A DNA stretch of 64,000 nt from Anas platyrhynchos. Its lineage: Eukaryota > Chordata > Aves > Anseriformes > Anatidae. Positions 47,701 to 59,300 of the stretch are shown here, in pieces. The stretch lies in contig NC_092587.1 of assembly GCF_047663525.1 (NCBI RefSeq), positions 142,533,001 through 142,597,000 on the forward strand. The letters run 5' to 3'. The number at the start of each line of letters is the position of its first letter. Positions within the stretch are counted from its first letter, which is position 1. Position numbers and translations under genes: made by a program. The notes under the pieces are model-generated. The model saw only the letters and a program-made list of their open reading frames with translations, was not told where the DNA came from and ran no database searches.

Positions 47701-50700
47701 TCTGTTGAAAACCCTGTAGTTCAACTTCTATTCCCCTGTTTTATGCAAGATGGCTAAACAGTAAGTGCGTACTGAAAACTGAAGTTTTTAAACAGGAATA
47801 TTATGACTTAATGGTGAATTGTTTTTTTATTTGTTAAATCTGAATAGTTCATCTTTGCCATTCTTAAGCAACACATTTTAAAACTCTAAATTTATGTAGA
47901 GTAAGGTATGATAACTGTTCTATTTTTTTTTTGCCAGTCAGGATGTCTTCTGATACTGGTCTTTTAATAGTAGGTTGATAGTATTCTTTTTTTCATAAAT
48001 CAGTTGTTACTAAATTGGCCGTCTCTGACTAGACACGAAGGCACAAACTATTCAAAAGACATTAAATCCGCTTAGGGTTCCTGCTCCACAGGTTATTTCA
48101 GAAACAAGTATGCATTCTTTTTTGCTTAACGTTTTCATTCCTCATCTCACAGTTCCTTAGGCTGTTTTAACACTACGATTTTGAATAAGTATTGAATTGA
48201 GGAGATTTATAAGCATCAGAATATTAGATCCTGTTCTTGTAAGGTGGTTCACGCTTTCTCAAATACTTTTTAAATACTTAATGACTATTAAAGTCTTTTG
48301 CTTTTCAGGAAGAGCTACAGTGGTATAAGTTAAGTGTGAAATCTTAGGATGTACAACTGTGCCTGTCTAGAAGGTGCCTCACTCAACCCCTCTTTGTTGA
48401 TCCCCTGCATGCCCCATACTCTTCCACACACCCCCACGCCCCTTTGTATTTTGGAATTTTTCCTATTGTTTAAATTTGGGGCAGCTAAGAGTTTAAGGAC
48501 AGTATTCTGGAATGTATTTTTACCTTACGCAAGATTAAAGTCATTTTTACTGCTTATGTCTTGGATATGCTATTTTTGAGCAATTTGGCTTGTGTTTGTG
48601 ATCATTTTACAATTTGTATTTTCAGTGTTACAGCGGTGGAAGGATTGAGGAAACGGCCATTAATTGTATTTGATGGTAGTTCAACGAGCACAAGCATAAA
48701 AGTGAAGAAAACAGAGAATGGAGCTACCGATCGCCTAAAACCTCCCCCAGCTGGAAGCACCACCAATACCGTTAGGAGATTATCAGCTTCTTCAAATGCC
48801 TCATCATACATTTCAGCCTCCAGTTTACCAGAGGACGCTAAGCTGGAAGTGAGGAATAGTGAGGCTAAGCAGAACAATATTTCAAAGACTAATAGCAGTG
48901 TATTGGCTAATCTGAAGGCGTACCCTTTGACTCCAGTAGCAGGAGCTACTGTTGTGAAGTTAAAGAGATCTGTTCCAAAAGAAGACTCTGATTTGCCGGT
49001 ACGTACGTTCACATACCTTTATTTTTATTGAAAGTTGAAGGAACCAAAGGTAGAACCTGGTAAGAATTCCCAGGATTATTTTATGTTGGAGTAACAGTAC
49101 AGTATTTAGAAAGGAGTAGCTGGTTTGGGAGAGACCAGCAGGAAAAAAATGAAGTATTTTTTACTTGTTTGTGGGAAGCTTCTGTGTTAGAGGCAGCTCT
49201 GCAGAAAACATGCATGTCATTGTAAAATGAGCAAGTAGGTAATATGTAAGGTGGTGCTGGTAGCAGGGTCAACTAAATCAAACAAAAATAACCCTACTTG
49301 TAGGTCTGAGAGAGAGGACAGGCTTTAGAGAACAAGAGCAGCCTGGTCTGTTTTGTAGTAGGGAAGAAAAAAGTGGAATGATAACATTTGTAACAATCAC
49401 ACTTGAATGATTAAGACAAGCTTTCATTTGTCAAAGTGAAGGAGGAGATGTTGAAGGAACTGAAGTGAGATGCTGCAAGCTGTAGCATGTGTCCTTAAAG
49501 GAAGAAGGCCATCTGTTTGAAATCTCACATAGGAATTGGCAAGCTAGAGGTAGGAATTAGATGAGAAAATCTGGAGAGCTGCCTAGATTGTGGGTCTGAA
49601 TGAGAGCAACAACAAACCGAGCTAGTTGTAGCGAGAGGACAAAGGTCAAGTGCTCATTTTGAGCCGTGGTGATCTTGCTCAGGTACCTGGGTTTCTATAA
49701 GATGATGAGAAGGATGTGCTGAGATCTTGAACAGGAGGGTGCTGTTCTCAAGTAGAAAATTGATTGCTGATTTGTTAATCATAACACTAAATAGTGACCT
49801 CTTTTCTGTAAGTTAGATTCAGCTGCAAACGAATCTAGGTAGAGAAGAGATCCATGTTATGGATGAGGCAGAAGGAGGCTGGTAAGCCGAAGAGATGAGA
49901 GAAGAACTAAAGCAGGATATGTGACTTCAGAAGGGTGGACCTTTGAAAGTGGAAGTAATGGTGCTGAACACAGCCACAAGTTGAGGAGAAAGATGCAGCA
50001 GTATTTGAATTTTGGTGAAGGTGTTATTAGGCTAAGTTCTTGATGGAGAGCAAGGAGCAGAGCCCAGTAATGGGGCAGCTTCAAGGTAGGGATAAGTCTT
50101 ACATTTGCACTGTATTCATTCATAATACAAATGTAGTAAACAAATGCAAGGGCTCTTTTACGTTTCCACTGGAAGACAGGAATACTTGGAACAAGTCTAG
50201 GCTTCAAAGGAGGATATAGAGGTATATGATCTTGACTGAACTGCAGGGGGAGCTTTAGAAATGCAGCATGCCGTTACACTGTTCCATTGACTGAAATTTT
50301 CTCTGGACACCACACCTTATTTCTGTTTCCTCAGTATTGCCTCATGTCATTTTTTTATTAATCCTTTTTTCTTCCTTTCACTTTTTTAATTCCTTTGCTG
50401 TTTTTCTTTCTTTCCCTTTCACTTCTCTCTCTTTTTTTTTTTCTTAATTCTTATATGAAGGAATGCAGGTAACATCCTTACTGCATAGTTTTGTAGGTTC
50501 TATCAAAGTTCTGTTAAACACAAGCACCTAAATGTACCACAAATGTTCTGAAAGACAGTTTTAACCACTTTTACAAGCAACATAGCTGTGGCACTGAATC
50601 ATTTTTTTTGCTGGAGAGGTGTTTCCTACTACCAATACCATTAACTTATTTTAGTATTTAGAACTTCTTAATTGGTTAGATCTGAACCCACAGAGCTTTT

Positions 50701-52171
50701 GAAACTTGCTTGGCATACACCTCACAGCTTTTTTTATATTTTAATTGAATATTTCACAGACATAGTATCATTTAAGTGTTTGCCATTATATTACTGACAC
50801 TTGGAAGCCAGGGCTTCTGATACTTGATTTTCTATCTTAGCCAGTTTGTTGTCCAGTTTAAGTACATGTAAGTTCATTCATATGCCTTGGTTAACGTGGG
50901 TCAAAAAAAAATTGAAATTAGGCAAGTGTGTCCAATGGATGTTACTTCACTGTCTGAAATTATAGAATTCTGTATTGAATAATAATATTGGCAGGAAGAA
51001 GCAGTACACTTGGCTGATGGCCGAATCATAGAACCATAGAATCATTAAGGTTGGAAGACACCTCCAAAATCACCTGGTTCAACCATCCCCCTACCGCCAA
51101 TGTCACCCACTAACCCATGTCCCTAAGCACCACGTCCAACCTTTCCTCGACTCCAGGGATAGTGACTCCACCACTTCCCTGGGCAATCCTTTCCAATGCC
51201 TGTAGCCTATGAAGCCTGGTGTATTTTTAGTATAATGATAGTAATGACAGCTGCCTTTTCAAGAAAGTGGTTGGGTTTTGACTTCCAAGAGAAACTAAAG
51301 TTTTCATGCAGAATAGCACAGAATTATCCTTCTGATTAATTTGTTACAACCTCTTAGGGGCTAAGACACCCAGGACTGCTGTCAACTGCTACCTCTTTAG
51401 CTCCTAAGGAGAAGAGAGATCTCTAGGTCATGCCAAAACTAGTTTTTCAAAATGATCTGGAAAAGTCATGTAGCTGTGTTTACTCTCTGTGTGTGAACTA
51501 TTAAAGCCCTAATTTCTCAGATATTTTTCTTATTTTAGATGATGAAAGGTATTTATTTCACCACTTAAATCTCCCATCGTTTTACTTCAGGCTTGCTTAA
51601 TGTTTTCTGGCTTCTTGGAGTGGAGGAGCGGGGATTGAAAGAGGCTTCAGCAATTATTTTACATTTTTATATGGGTCATTATAAAGCAAGACCTACTTTT
51701 CCTTTTTTTTTTTTACTGACATTTCTTGTTTAACGACAGTGAATTGATTTTCTAATTCTGTTGATTATTTTCTTTACACAATCCTATTTTAGAAAGTATT
51801 TTAAGAAGACAATTTAAAGGAACTTTAAAAGGGTGTTCTAAAGCTCTAATGTGTGCCTGTTAACTTCTGTCTAACTCATTTAGGGATTAAGGAAAAGCAA
51901 AAGATGTATGTGAATTGCATGTAGTTAAATTAATGGGCTTTATTTCCTTCTTCTCTATCTCTGTGATATTCAACTTTCTCCACAAGATGGCAATAGAAAG
52001 CTGCATAGTAGCTGAGTACAGCAATAGTACTAGGTTTGAACATTTCAAGTTAATAATTAATATCAACTTGGTGCAATATATCTAAGAATGCTTGTATGTT
52101 TTCTTCTGTTGCAGAATGACCTAAAGCCTACGGAAGCAAAAAAGAAAATCCAGCATGTTACATGGCCATGA
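41601..52171 (+). CDS. C2orf49: C2orf49 (ashwin), tRNA-ligase complex subunit, whole coding span (4 exons)
   Basis: Joining 41601-41729, 43753-43919, 48626-48998 and 52115-52171 gives 726 nt: 241 codons plus stop, all introns GT-AG. The product aligns with human C2orf49 (232 residues) at [66 protein letters not shown] and the extreme C-terminus [10 protein letters not shown]. Known role: ashwin is a nuclear protein found with RTCB, DDX1, FAM98B and RTRAF in the tRNA splicing ligase complex, and was first described in Xenopus axis formation. The middle is low-complexity Ser/Asn-rich; basic clusters ([13 protein letters not shown]) fit nuclear import. Divergent from TGFBRAP1, convergent with FHL2. 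Confidence 0.96.
41730..43752 (+). other. C2orf49: C2orf49 intron 1
   Basis: 2.0 kb. The first part is GC-rich promoter island; about 43060-43320 resembles a degenerate interspersed repeat. Short ORFs here show no domain. Confidence 0.9.
43060..43320. repeat. Degenerate interspersed repeat, possibly LTR-derived
   Basis: Contains repeated segments of the form CTGTGGAG...CC...CTGGAGCAG (about 43120-43195) followed by an A/G-rich stretch with CGGCAGAAAGAAACCATTAA. This order recalls an avian LTR-type repeat I remember as common in bird introns; the family is not certain. Confidence 0.3.
43753..43919 (+). CDS. C2orf49: C2orf49 exon 2
   Basis: Acceptor TTTTGTTCTGTTCCCCACAG, donor AATAAGAG/GTAACT; 167 nt, phase 0 to 2, residues 44-98. 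It encodes [20 protein letters not shown], the most conserved block of the family, then [20 protein letters not shown]. Confidence 0.95.
43920..48625 (+). other. C2orf49: C2orf49 intron 2
   Basis: 4.7 kb of AT-rich unique sequence with short T runs (for example near 46160). No repeat family, RNA gene or other exon recognised. Confidence 0.9.
48626..48998 (+). CDS. C2orf49: C2orf49 exon 3
   Basis: Acceptor TTTGTATTTTCAG, donor TTGCCG/GTACGTACG; 373 nt, phase 2 to 0, residues 99-223. It starts with a split serine then [20 protein letters not shown], followed by [17 protein letters not shown] and a Ser/Asn-rich diverged part, ending [17 protein letters not shown]. Confidence 0.95.
48999..52114 (+). 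other. C2orf49: C2orf49 intron 3
   Basis: 3.1 kb. About 49080-50230 is purine-rich on the plus strand, 50330-50455 is a long pyrimidine tract, and a CR1 3' fragment lies at 51022-51202. Confidence 0.85.
51022..51202 (-). mobile_element. CR1 LINE 3' fragment in C2orf49 intron 3
   Basis: GAATCATAGAACCATAGAAT, CATTAAGGTTGGAAGACACC and TGACTCCACCACTTCCCTGG show a CR1 3' end in reverse complement, antisense to C2orf49. Confidence 0.92.
52115..52171 (+). CDS. C2orf49: C2orf49 exon 4 (last coding)
   Basis: Acceptor TTTTCTTCTGTTGCAG, then 18 codons ([18 protein letters not shown]) and TGA at 52169. Missed by ORF scans because of its size, but its end is identical to the human C-terminus. Confidence 0.95.
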   Translation, partial: NDLKPTEAKKKIQHVTWP

Positions 52172-53690
52172 AGTAGCTAGCGGTGCTCCAAACATAAATG
52201 TTACTTCCATGTTTTCAAACAGATAAGTCATATTTGAACAGTTTAGGTACTCTTATTTTTAAACCTTACAGGGATTCAGATTGCTGTGAAGTTTTAACAA
52301 GTTTAAAGGTTCCCTGTTGTAAATCTGGAGTCATTATCACCAGTCACCTTAAGAGTGTCTACTATTGTACACAAAACAGTTTATTCCCTCTTTAAAAGGT
52401 GGTAATATTACATTACACCAAACCCTCTACTTTTAGTTTTCAAGATTATTATAGTTCATCTCCTGCGTGTCCTTACAAATCACATGCATAAATATTCTTG
52501 ATTTGTTTTCAGTAAGATTCAGTTCTGTTCTGCTTCTGGATAAATAGTTAAAATAGTTATTGATATTCAGAGCGATCCCAGGAGCCTTCTTGGCTTCATG
52601 AAGATAACTAATTTAGATGAGAAAACTGACTATTCTGCTGATAAGCTATTCTGAGACACTTTTTTTTTTTCCTTTTTGTTGCACAGAACATGAGTGTAGA
52701 ATTTACAGGGCAGGTTAAGTTGGTAATAAGAGATGAACTATTTAACAGCATTACTTCAAATTGAAGTTTCTCTTATTAACTTATGAGATAAGAAATGCAC
52801 AGACGGAAGTATGTTATTAGGCTGTCTGATACGAATCTTTGAGAGGAAGTAGTGAATGGATTAGTGCCATGTTCTCTAATACTCACAGGCATATTTTATA
52901 CACATGTAAGTGTAAAAATGTGCCGATATAGCAGATTTGCTTGTTTTCCTGGTTATAATCATGCTCATAAAATATGGGGAAAACCTGTGGAATTCAGGCC
53001 AGTGCTTTCTCAGCTTACAAACAGTTGGAGAGGGAAAGGGTCAGGAAGACTAAGTACCACCTTGAGAGCATTAGCGTATGTAGTTGCACTCTTAAAAAAT
53101 ACATATTTTGTTCTCTTCCCTTCTTATGATCATGTAAGGTGGATGTTGGTTTTCTGTGAAACTTGAGATTTTACCTGGATTATTGGTAGTGCCTTATAAG
53201 GCAGGCATCCAGTTAAGTTGATGGCAACTTTTTTTTATTAAATCTCAGTGGCTCAGGATGAAGCCTAATCCATTTTAAATATATGGATGGTAGAAAACAA
53301 TAGTACTTCCAGACTTAGTAAAACATAAATAAAAAATCTACTTCTGAATCCACTTAGCTAACTCACTAAAATAAGCTGTCAGTAGTGATCTGAAGGCTTG
53401 TTTACATTTTTTTTAATTGGTTAGTACTGAAACCAAAAATTGTAGCTTAATTCATTACTGACAGTTGTCCATTCACTGTTGTGACATAAAAGGCACTTCT
53501 TGAATGCTGTAAAATGGTAAGAATGTGTGTTTTGAAATATTGTGTGCTGTTTCCCTTTTACTAAACACTTGTGCAGTTTTTGTACTTGAGTACAGCAAAC
53601 TTTAACGTAATGTACATTTTGTATGTAAAGAGTTGTCTTTTAAGTAGCCTTATCCTATTTAAATAAATTCAATTAAAAGCAAACCAAGTA
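52172..53690 (+). other. C2orf49: C2orf49 3' UTR (probable)
   Basis: AT-rich sequence after the stop, ending near the AATAAA at 53662-53667 in TTTAAATAAATTCAATTAAA. A UTR of about 1.5 kb is reasonable. No other gene is seen in it. Confidence 0.55.
53662..53667 (+). terminator. C2orf49: Candidate polyadenylation signal of C2orf49
   Basis: Canonical AATAAA about 1.5 kb after the stop. Chosen because the sequence before it is UTR-like and no better downstream hexamer lies close by; transcript data are not available here. Confidence 0.5.
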
Positions 53691-55414
53691 GTTCTGACTT
53701 GTTTTTACGATGTAATTAGACCGGTCCATTTTATGCGGTTACATTTCAGTGGAATTCAAGTGACTAGAACTTAAGAAATACTTACAGGGTAGAAGGCTCC
53801 ATGGCTACTTTTGAGTTTTAACAGTGTTTTTTACCACGTGAAGTGTTGCTCCTTGCACTAGTGTAACTGGCAGAAGTTCTGTTTTCTGGGTGGCTTCTTG
53901 GCAGTGGTTTAGAGCCTAGGTTTTATTTTGTTGTAGTTCTAGTTGCTGGAAGAGTGTGTGTGTGTTGTACCGTTAAGGAGTGCTTTGCAGAGTTGTACTG
54001 GAATGACAGCCTGATGCTGCCGTTGCATGATAAGAGTCTTGTTTTAAGGCTCCTGCGCTTTCCAGCTTTTTTACATTTTACCTACCTTTCCCCAAAGCTG
54101 GGACCATTTTACTTTCTGCTGTAACCTTTTTTGCAGGGTGCAAGCCATGCTCTTCTTACTGCCCTACACTGCTGCTTTAGATAGCAGCAGTCCTTCTCTC
54201 AGCAAAGTACTAGCGCGGAGCTGCAGTGTGCTGGGAGACCGGCAGGATCCCAGAAGAGGCTAAATGAGGTGGGCACTCTCTGGCTTTAGGGGGTGTGGAT
54301 GTAAGGATGGATGTTCTTGACTGCAGCCTTCATCACAGAACGAAGTCACTACAGGACAGATTTTAATTGTCTGGTGAGATCAGGTTAGGAGGGTGCGCGC
54401 TTCAGAAATAGCAGACAGCAAAGTTCTTCAAACTGTACAGGAAACCAAGTCTGATCCAATGCAACTATGTAGCTTGTTGAATTAATGAGAGAGGAACGAC
54501 CTGTGACTACTGTACACTTGGTGAAAAAAAAAGATGAATTTAAGAATGGTGGCAGGAACTAGGAGCAAACTTACCTTCCCCAGTTACACGCAGCAAGTAC
54601 ACTCCTAATTCTGCTTTGCACATTTGAAGATCATTGAATCACAGAATGGTTTGGGTTGGAACCCCATCCTGTCCCATGGGCAGGGACACCTCCCACCAGC
54701 CCAGGTTGCCCAAAGCCCATCCAGCCTGGCCTTGAACACCTCCAGGGATGGGGCAGCCACAGCTTCTCTGGGCAGCCTGTGCCAAGGCCTCACCACCCTC
54801 AGAGCAAAGAAAGATTCCCGTTGGAAAAGTGATGTTACTTTCCTCCTCTTCCATGATGCAAGCAAATTCCATGGGGAAGGTTTACTTGGTTAGTTCATTG
54901 CATAACATGGCCACGTTGTGTTTTGGGAAGATGTTTATCGTCCCATGGATTGTGTCATCTTAGTTTTTATTGCTGTTGTAGCAAACATGTAGCAGAAATG
55001 ATGCTAGAGAAAAAGGTATTACAAATTACATAATAAAACAAGTCCCAGTCAGAAGATAAACTTCTGACCTTTGCAAAGATAAATGTTGTTTGATTTTTTT
55101 TTAAGCGTGATTGCTGGAAAGAATACTTTGGTTTTGAGTTCAGAGCCTATGAGCACACTTCTATCAGCTGCAATCAAGTCAGTATTTTCACATAGTTTGG
55201 TTTTGCTGATAACTTTCCCCATGACTGCAGTTAGTAGAAGACTGCTGTATCAGCAGGGCTTGTACAGGGATTGTTTGAACTCCACAATTTCATAGTGACT
55301 TGGGCATGCAAAAAGGGTTGTGTCTGTGTGGCTCTTACATTGTGTTTCTTAAGACTGTGAAAGCAATTTATTTGTAAATACCTGGTGTGTAAATGCAGTT
55401 AAACCACGGCAACA
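53691..55414. other. Intergenic gap between convergent C2orf49 and FHL2
   Basis: About 1.7 kb without a recognised gene. Contains one CR1 fragment (54630-54840); the rest is unique sequence. Confidence 0.6.
54630..54840 (-). mobile_element. CR1 LINE 3' fragment
   Basis: ATTGAATCACAGAATGGTTT, GGGTTGGAACCCCATCCTGT, GGCAGGGACACCTCCCACCA and CCTGGCCTTGAACACCTCCA give a CR1 3' end in reverse complement. A minus-strand frame still shows the CR1 end [20 protein letters not shown]. Confidence 0.93.
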
Positions 55415-56148
55415 GCTTTGTTTTAAATGACTTTATTTTGAAAAATACAATGTGCGGTGTAATGTCGACTAAATGTAATACTGGCACTGTCAATCAGAGC
55501 TTGTACTTCACACGATGATCAGCTAGTCATGCAATAAAATGTGTATGTTATGAAGCACTCCCACTTCAACTGTTTTATCGTTATCTCTTTACGACATTGC
55601 ACAAATCCTTGTACATTAACACACCCTCTATGCCTGTAGTCTTCCTACGTACTTGACAGCACACACTAGTCACATAGCTCAAGAACACTGAGGTGAGACC
55701 ACGGCCTTATTGAAATTGAGTGGTGGTTGCCATTAATTTCAGCAGGCTGGGGGTTTCACCCTGAATACCCATCTATGAATTTATTGCGTGCGGCCATTGT
55801 AATCACTGGACTGTTTCACTTGCTCATAACTTAACTCAGATGCTTAAACTGGAATACTTAATGGGAAAAAAAAAAGTGTAGTATGTCAGTAACACCCAAA
55901 TGGTTTTATATCTCAGGTTTTGCATTAGTTTTAGTTAGCTACAGAAATCTTAAACACCATCACTGCTACTAGAGATTCCGAAGTTGTTTTCCCTCTGTAC
56001 TTGCAGAGTTTGAGTAAGAAGGTTAAGTGATGTTAATAGTATAGCGAAACACGGAAGGGCAAAGCTAGCTCCAAACATCTGTGTGTTTCAGGCTATAAAT
56101 TGCAAGCGCGGCTTTCTGCCTCTCTTCCCTGCCTCTTTATTTTGAGCT
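55415..56148 (-). other. FHL2: FHL2 3' UTR (probable)
   Basis: About 730 nt from the stop to just past an AATAAA at 55437-55432. A second AATAAA lies only 7 nt after the stop codon (56141-56136). Confidence 0.6.
55432..55437 (-). terminator. FHL2: Candidate polyadenylation signal of FHL2
   Basis: Minus-strand AATAAA, about 0.7 kb downstream of the stop codon, a plausible distance for FHL2. Chosen by position; no transcript data. Confidence 0.5.
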
Positions 56149-56300
56149 TTAAATATCCTTTCCACATTCAGGGCAAAGGATGTCATCCCTTTCTGTTAGG
56201 AAGCCACGGCCCACTAACGAGAGAGAACACTTCTTACAGTTAAAGCAATCATTATGCCACTGCCGCTCTTCAAACGAGATGTACTTGGTTCCTCCGAGAC
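56149..56300 (-). CDS. FHL2: FHL2 last coding exon: LIM4 and stop
   Basis: Acceptor TTTCCAAACAG before 56300, stop TAA at 56151-56149. It encodes LGGTKYISFEERQWHNDCFN, CKKCSLSLVGRGFL and ends DDILCPECGKDI, as in other FHL2 proteins. Too short for an ORF scan. Confidence 0.96.
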
Positions 56301-59300
56301 CTGTTTGGAAACCAAAAGCATTCTGTTACAGGGGAAGAGTAGCGCGTTAGCCATTAAGTGATGCTATTTCAGACTCCACTTCTGGGTAGCTGTGGACATC
56401 TGACATACAGCAGTGAAAAATGCCATTATGCTGAACCTATTTCTGTTTGTTGCTGTGCTAATTTTGTCACCCTTGCTCTGGAACAAGAAGGATTTTCATC
56501 CTTAAGCAGTTCTGTTGCTTTCAGCTGAGTTCATGAGCTAGACTGTTGGCGTGGTTATGGATGGTGGCAGAAATGAACATTTAAGGATAGGCTCAGCCCT
56601 TAGCTGACAGCAGGATGGCACTACAATGCAGAGCAGAAGAAAAGAAAAGCAACTGCATCTGAATTACAGAAGTCTGGTGGTTATTTACACAACATTTATG
56701 ATGTCTGGGTAAGTTAATCTTGTTTTGTGAAAATGCATTAAGTTCTTTAGAAAGGAAGTCTTACTTCCTTTCCTTACTTAGGAAGGCTACTTCATGACTT
56801 GATTCACAGATTTCAGGGAGGGTGCCTCAAGAAAAGAAGGTTAGCAAATGACAAAAAACAAAAAAGTGTGAGGCTGTGGAGGTTGTCATGGGAAATATAG
56901 AGGTTGTATAGAATAAAAGAAAATGGGCTAATGTCTCTCGTAATAGTAATTATTGCTTAATCTTAATGATAAGCAATTTGAATGTTATGCAGAAGGATTG
57001 ACTAGCTGAAAGTCAATGAAAGGACTCGGTTGGGCATCTCTCTTACTTGAGAGGGTTTTTTGGGGGGCGTTGCCATTTGTAATAACATTGGGAAAAAAAC
57101 AGTGTATGAAAAAGGGCTGCCATATTCAGAAGAGAAAATGCTTCTGAAGTGAACAGGTAACAACAAGCAAGGTGTTATGCACTGACCTTTCTAGGAGATA
57201 CGCAAATCAGCATCTACAAGTGTGGGACAGAGCAATATTGTCATGCAAAAATGATTCAGTTATAACTCAGATATGCAATCTTGGTGTTAAATGCTGATTA
57301 CTACATATAGGACGTTACAATTTTATGCTAAGTATTTCAAAGGTAAAGCTGTAAGCAGTTGATCTTTTGACTACCATTGTACTGGAAAGCCTTGTAATTT
57401 CCCAGCTGCTGTCCTGGGAAGCAATACTTTGCTACAACATGAGGTATAACCCAGTTAGAAGCTACTGGTAGAGAGACTTTTGTTACTGAGGTCAGTGATC
57501 CCTCTCATGAGCACAAGTGAAATGCCATACAGAATATGGATATCCCACTACCTGCATAACTGTTACTGTGCATCCACCATGGTTCATGAAAGTCAGGTGG
57601 AAAGGAGAAAACTTCAATTTAAGGACCTCTTCCACTTTTTATGAGGCACTTGGAAGGCATGGTAAGTATTTAAGTTCACGAATCCTAAATTATGTAGTGT
57701 CAAGCTCGTCAGAATAAGTTAACGAACCATTTTTAATATTAGCAGCAGTTCATCAGAAAAAAATGAGATAATTTTTCAGTGACTCGCCACGAGGGACCTA
57801 CCACTGATCGGGTTTGTGCATCCAGCACACTTTTTGGCGTAAAGGTTGCAGAAGCAGCTCAGGCAATACGCAAACTCATCCCTGGAGGTAAAGCGTTGTC
57901 CGGACAACTGCTTCTTGCATCCAGTGCAAACAAAGCACTCCTTATGCCAGGGCTGCTCCCGGTAAGTAACGCCTCCTGAAGTGATAGCCTGTTTATGGGA
58001 AGTAAGACAAAGTGTTTTCTTGAGGGTGGCAGCTTTGTATCTTTGGTAGAGAGGAAGAGCGATGAGGTTTTTGTGGGTGGGAGGAAGGAAAAAAAGGCTT
58101 AACAGCAGCAAAGCATAATTTTGGCTGAATTTAACCTTGAGAAGAACATACAAGTGATTCATTGTAATTGCCCCATTTATACAAAGAAGCCCTATGTATC
58201 ACTCTGAATTGTGCTCTTTGTTTTTGAAGCTGGTCTTTGTAGGTCTTTTTTTTAAATTAATGTGCAAGGATTTGTCTCATTTCTGTTCCTTCACCTGTCC
58301 CATTCTTCATAGTGAAAGAACTACCTTGTGTGTTTTAATTTTCCCCTTATTTCCCTTGGCAAAGATTGCTTTATTTCAATTTTACCTGAAATCTTTTCTT
58401 CCTGATTCTCTGTAATTTGTCTGGGCTTTTTCCTCTTATAACTAGACATTGCCTATAATAACAGCTCCCCTGACTTTAGACAAACCAAACTTCTTTTGAC
58501 TCCTGAGTGTTCCTAAAAAGCTGTAAAAATGGTCACTTTAATTTCATTTCCTGCCTTCACAAAGGGGAGATTCCCTGGTAAATCCATCTTCTGTGTGGTC
58601 ATGCAATTTAATATGAGCATTCATCTGTCTTTGCCTCTTTCCAAAGTATTTAGGAGCTTGTTCTCAAACGGAGTTAAAATGAGACTCTAGGAGGGAGATT
58701 TAAGGTATGAAACTCCTATCCATTCACCAATTTTTTGAAGCTTCTACGAGGTAGTAAAGGTAATTAGATTTATATTCAGACAGAAGAAAGGAAAACTTGA
58801 GTAAATGTTGTCCCTGGTGCAGGATGGGAGCTGAAATTATATCATCTCTTGAAATCAGTTGATTTCGAATCTTTTAACACTCACCCACTCACTCCCATGC
58901 ACAGAAAAATATGATGTTCTACCTAATTGGACTTAAAATGTGACGGAGCTCAATCCCTTGTGTTTTAGGTGAAGAAAATAAGAGCACTACCTTCTTGCAC
59001 TGGACGCACTGCATAGCAAACTGCTTTTCGTAGCAGGGTACGCAGAAGTTTTGATTGTCTTTCGGGATGAAACTCTTTGTCCCAATTGGCTGTTGACAGC
59101 GGTAGCAGATAAAGCAAGTCTCGTGCCAGCTGTTGCCTTTATATTCCATCTTCCGTGTGCCTGTAATGAGACCAGAACACAAACTGAACTCCTGGCTGAG
59201 ACCAATGCAGTTTTTAACTCTACTTCAGTGGCTGACTGTCAGGGAAAAAGCAGTGCAGCTATGAGACAGAGGCTAGCCTATGTTCTCAAGGTATGGGGTA

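Noticed and set aside
48602-49012. 136-codon antisense ORF opposite C2orf49 exon 3
   Set aside because: Shadow of the genuine exon; the sense frame matches the known protein and is spliced correctly.
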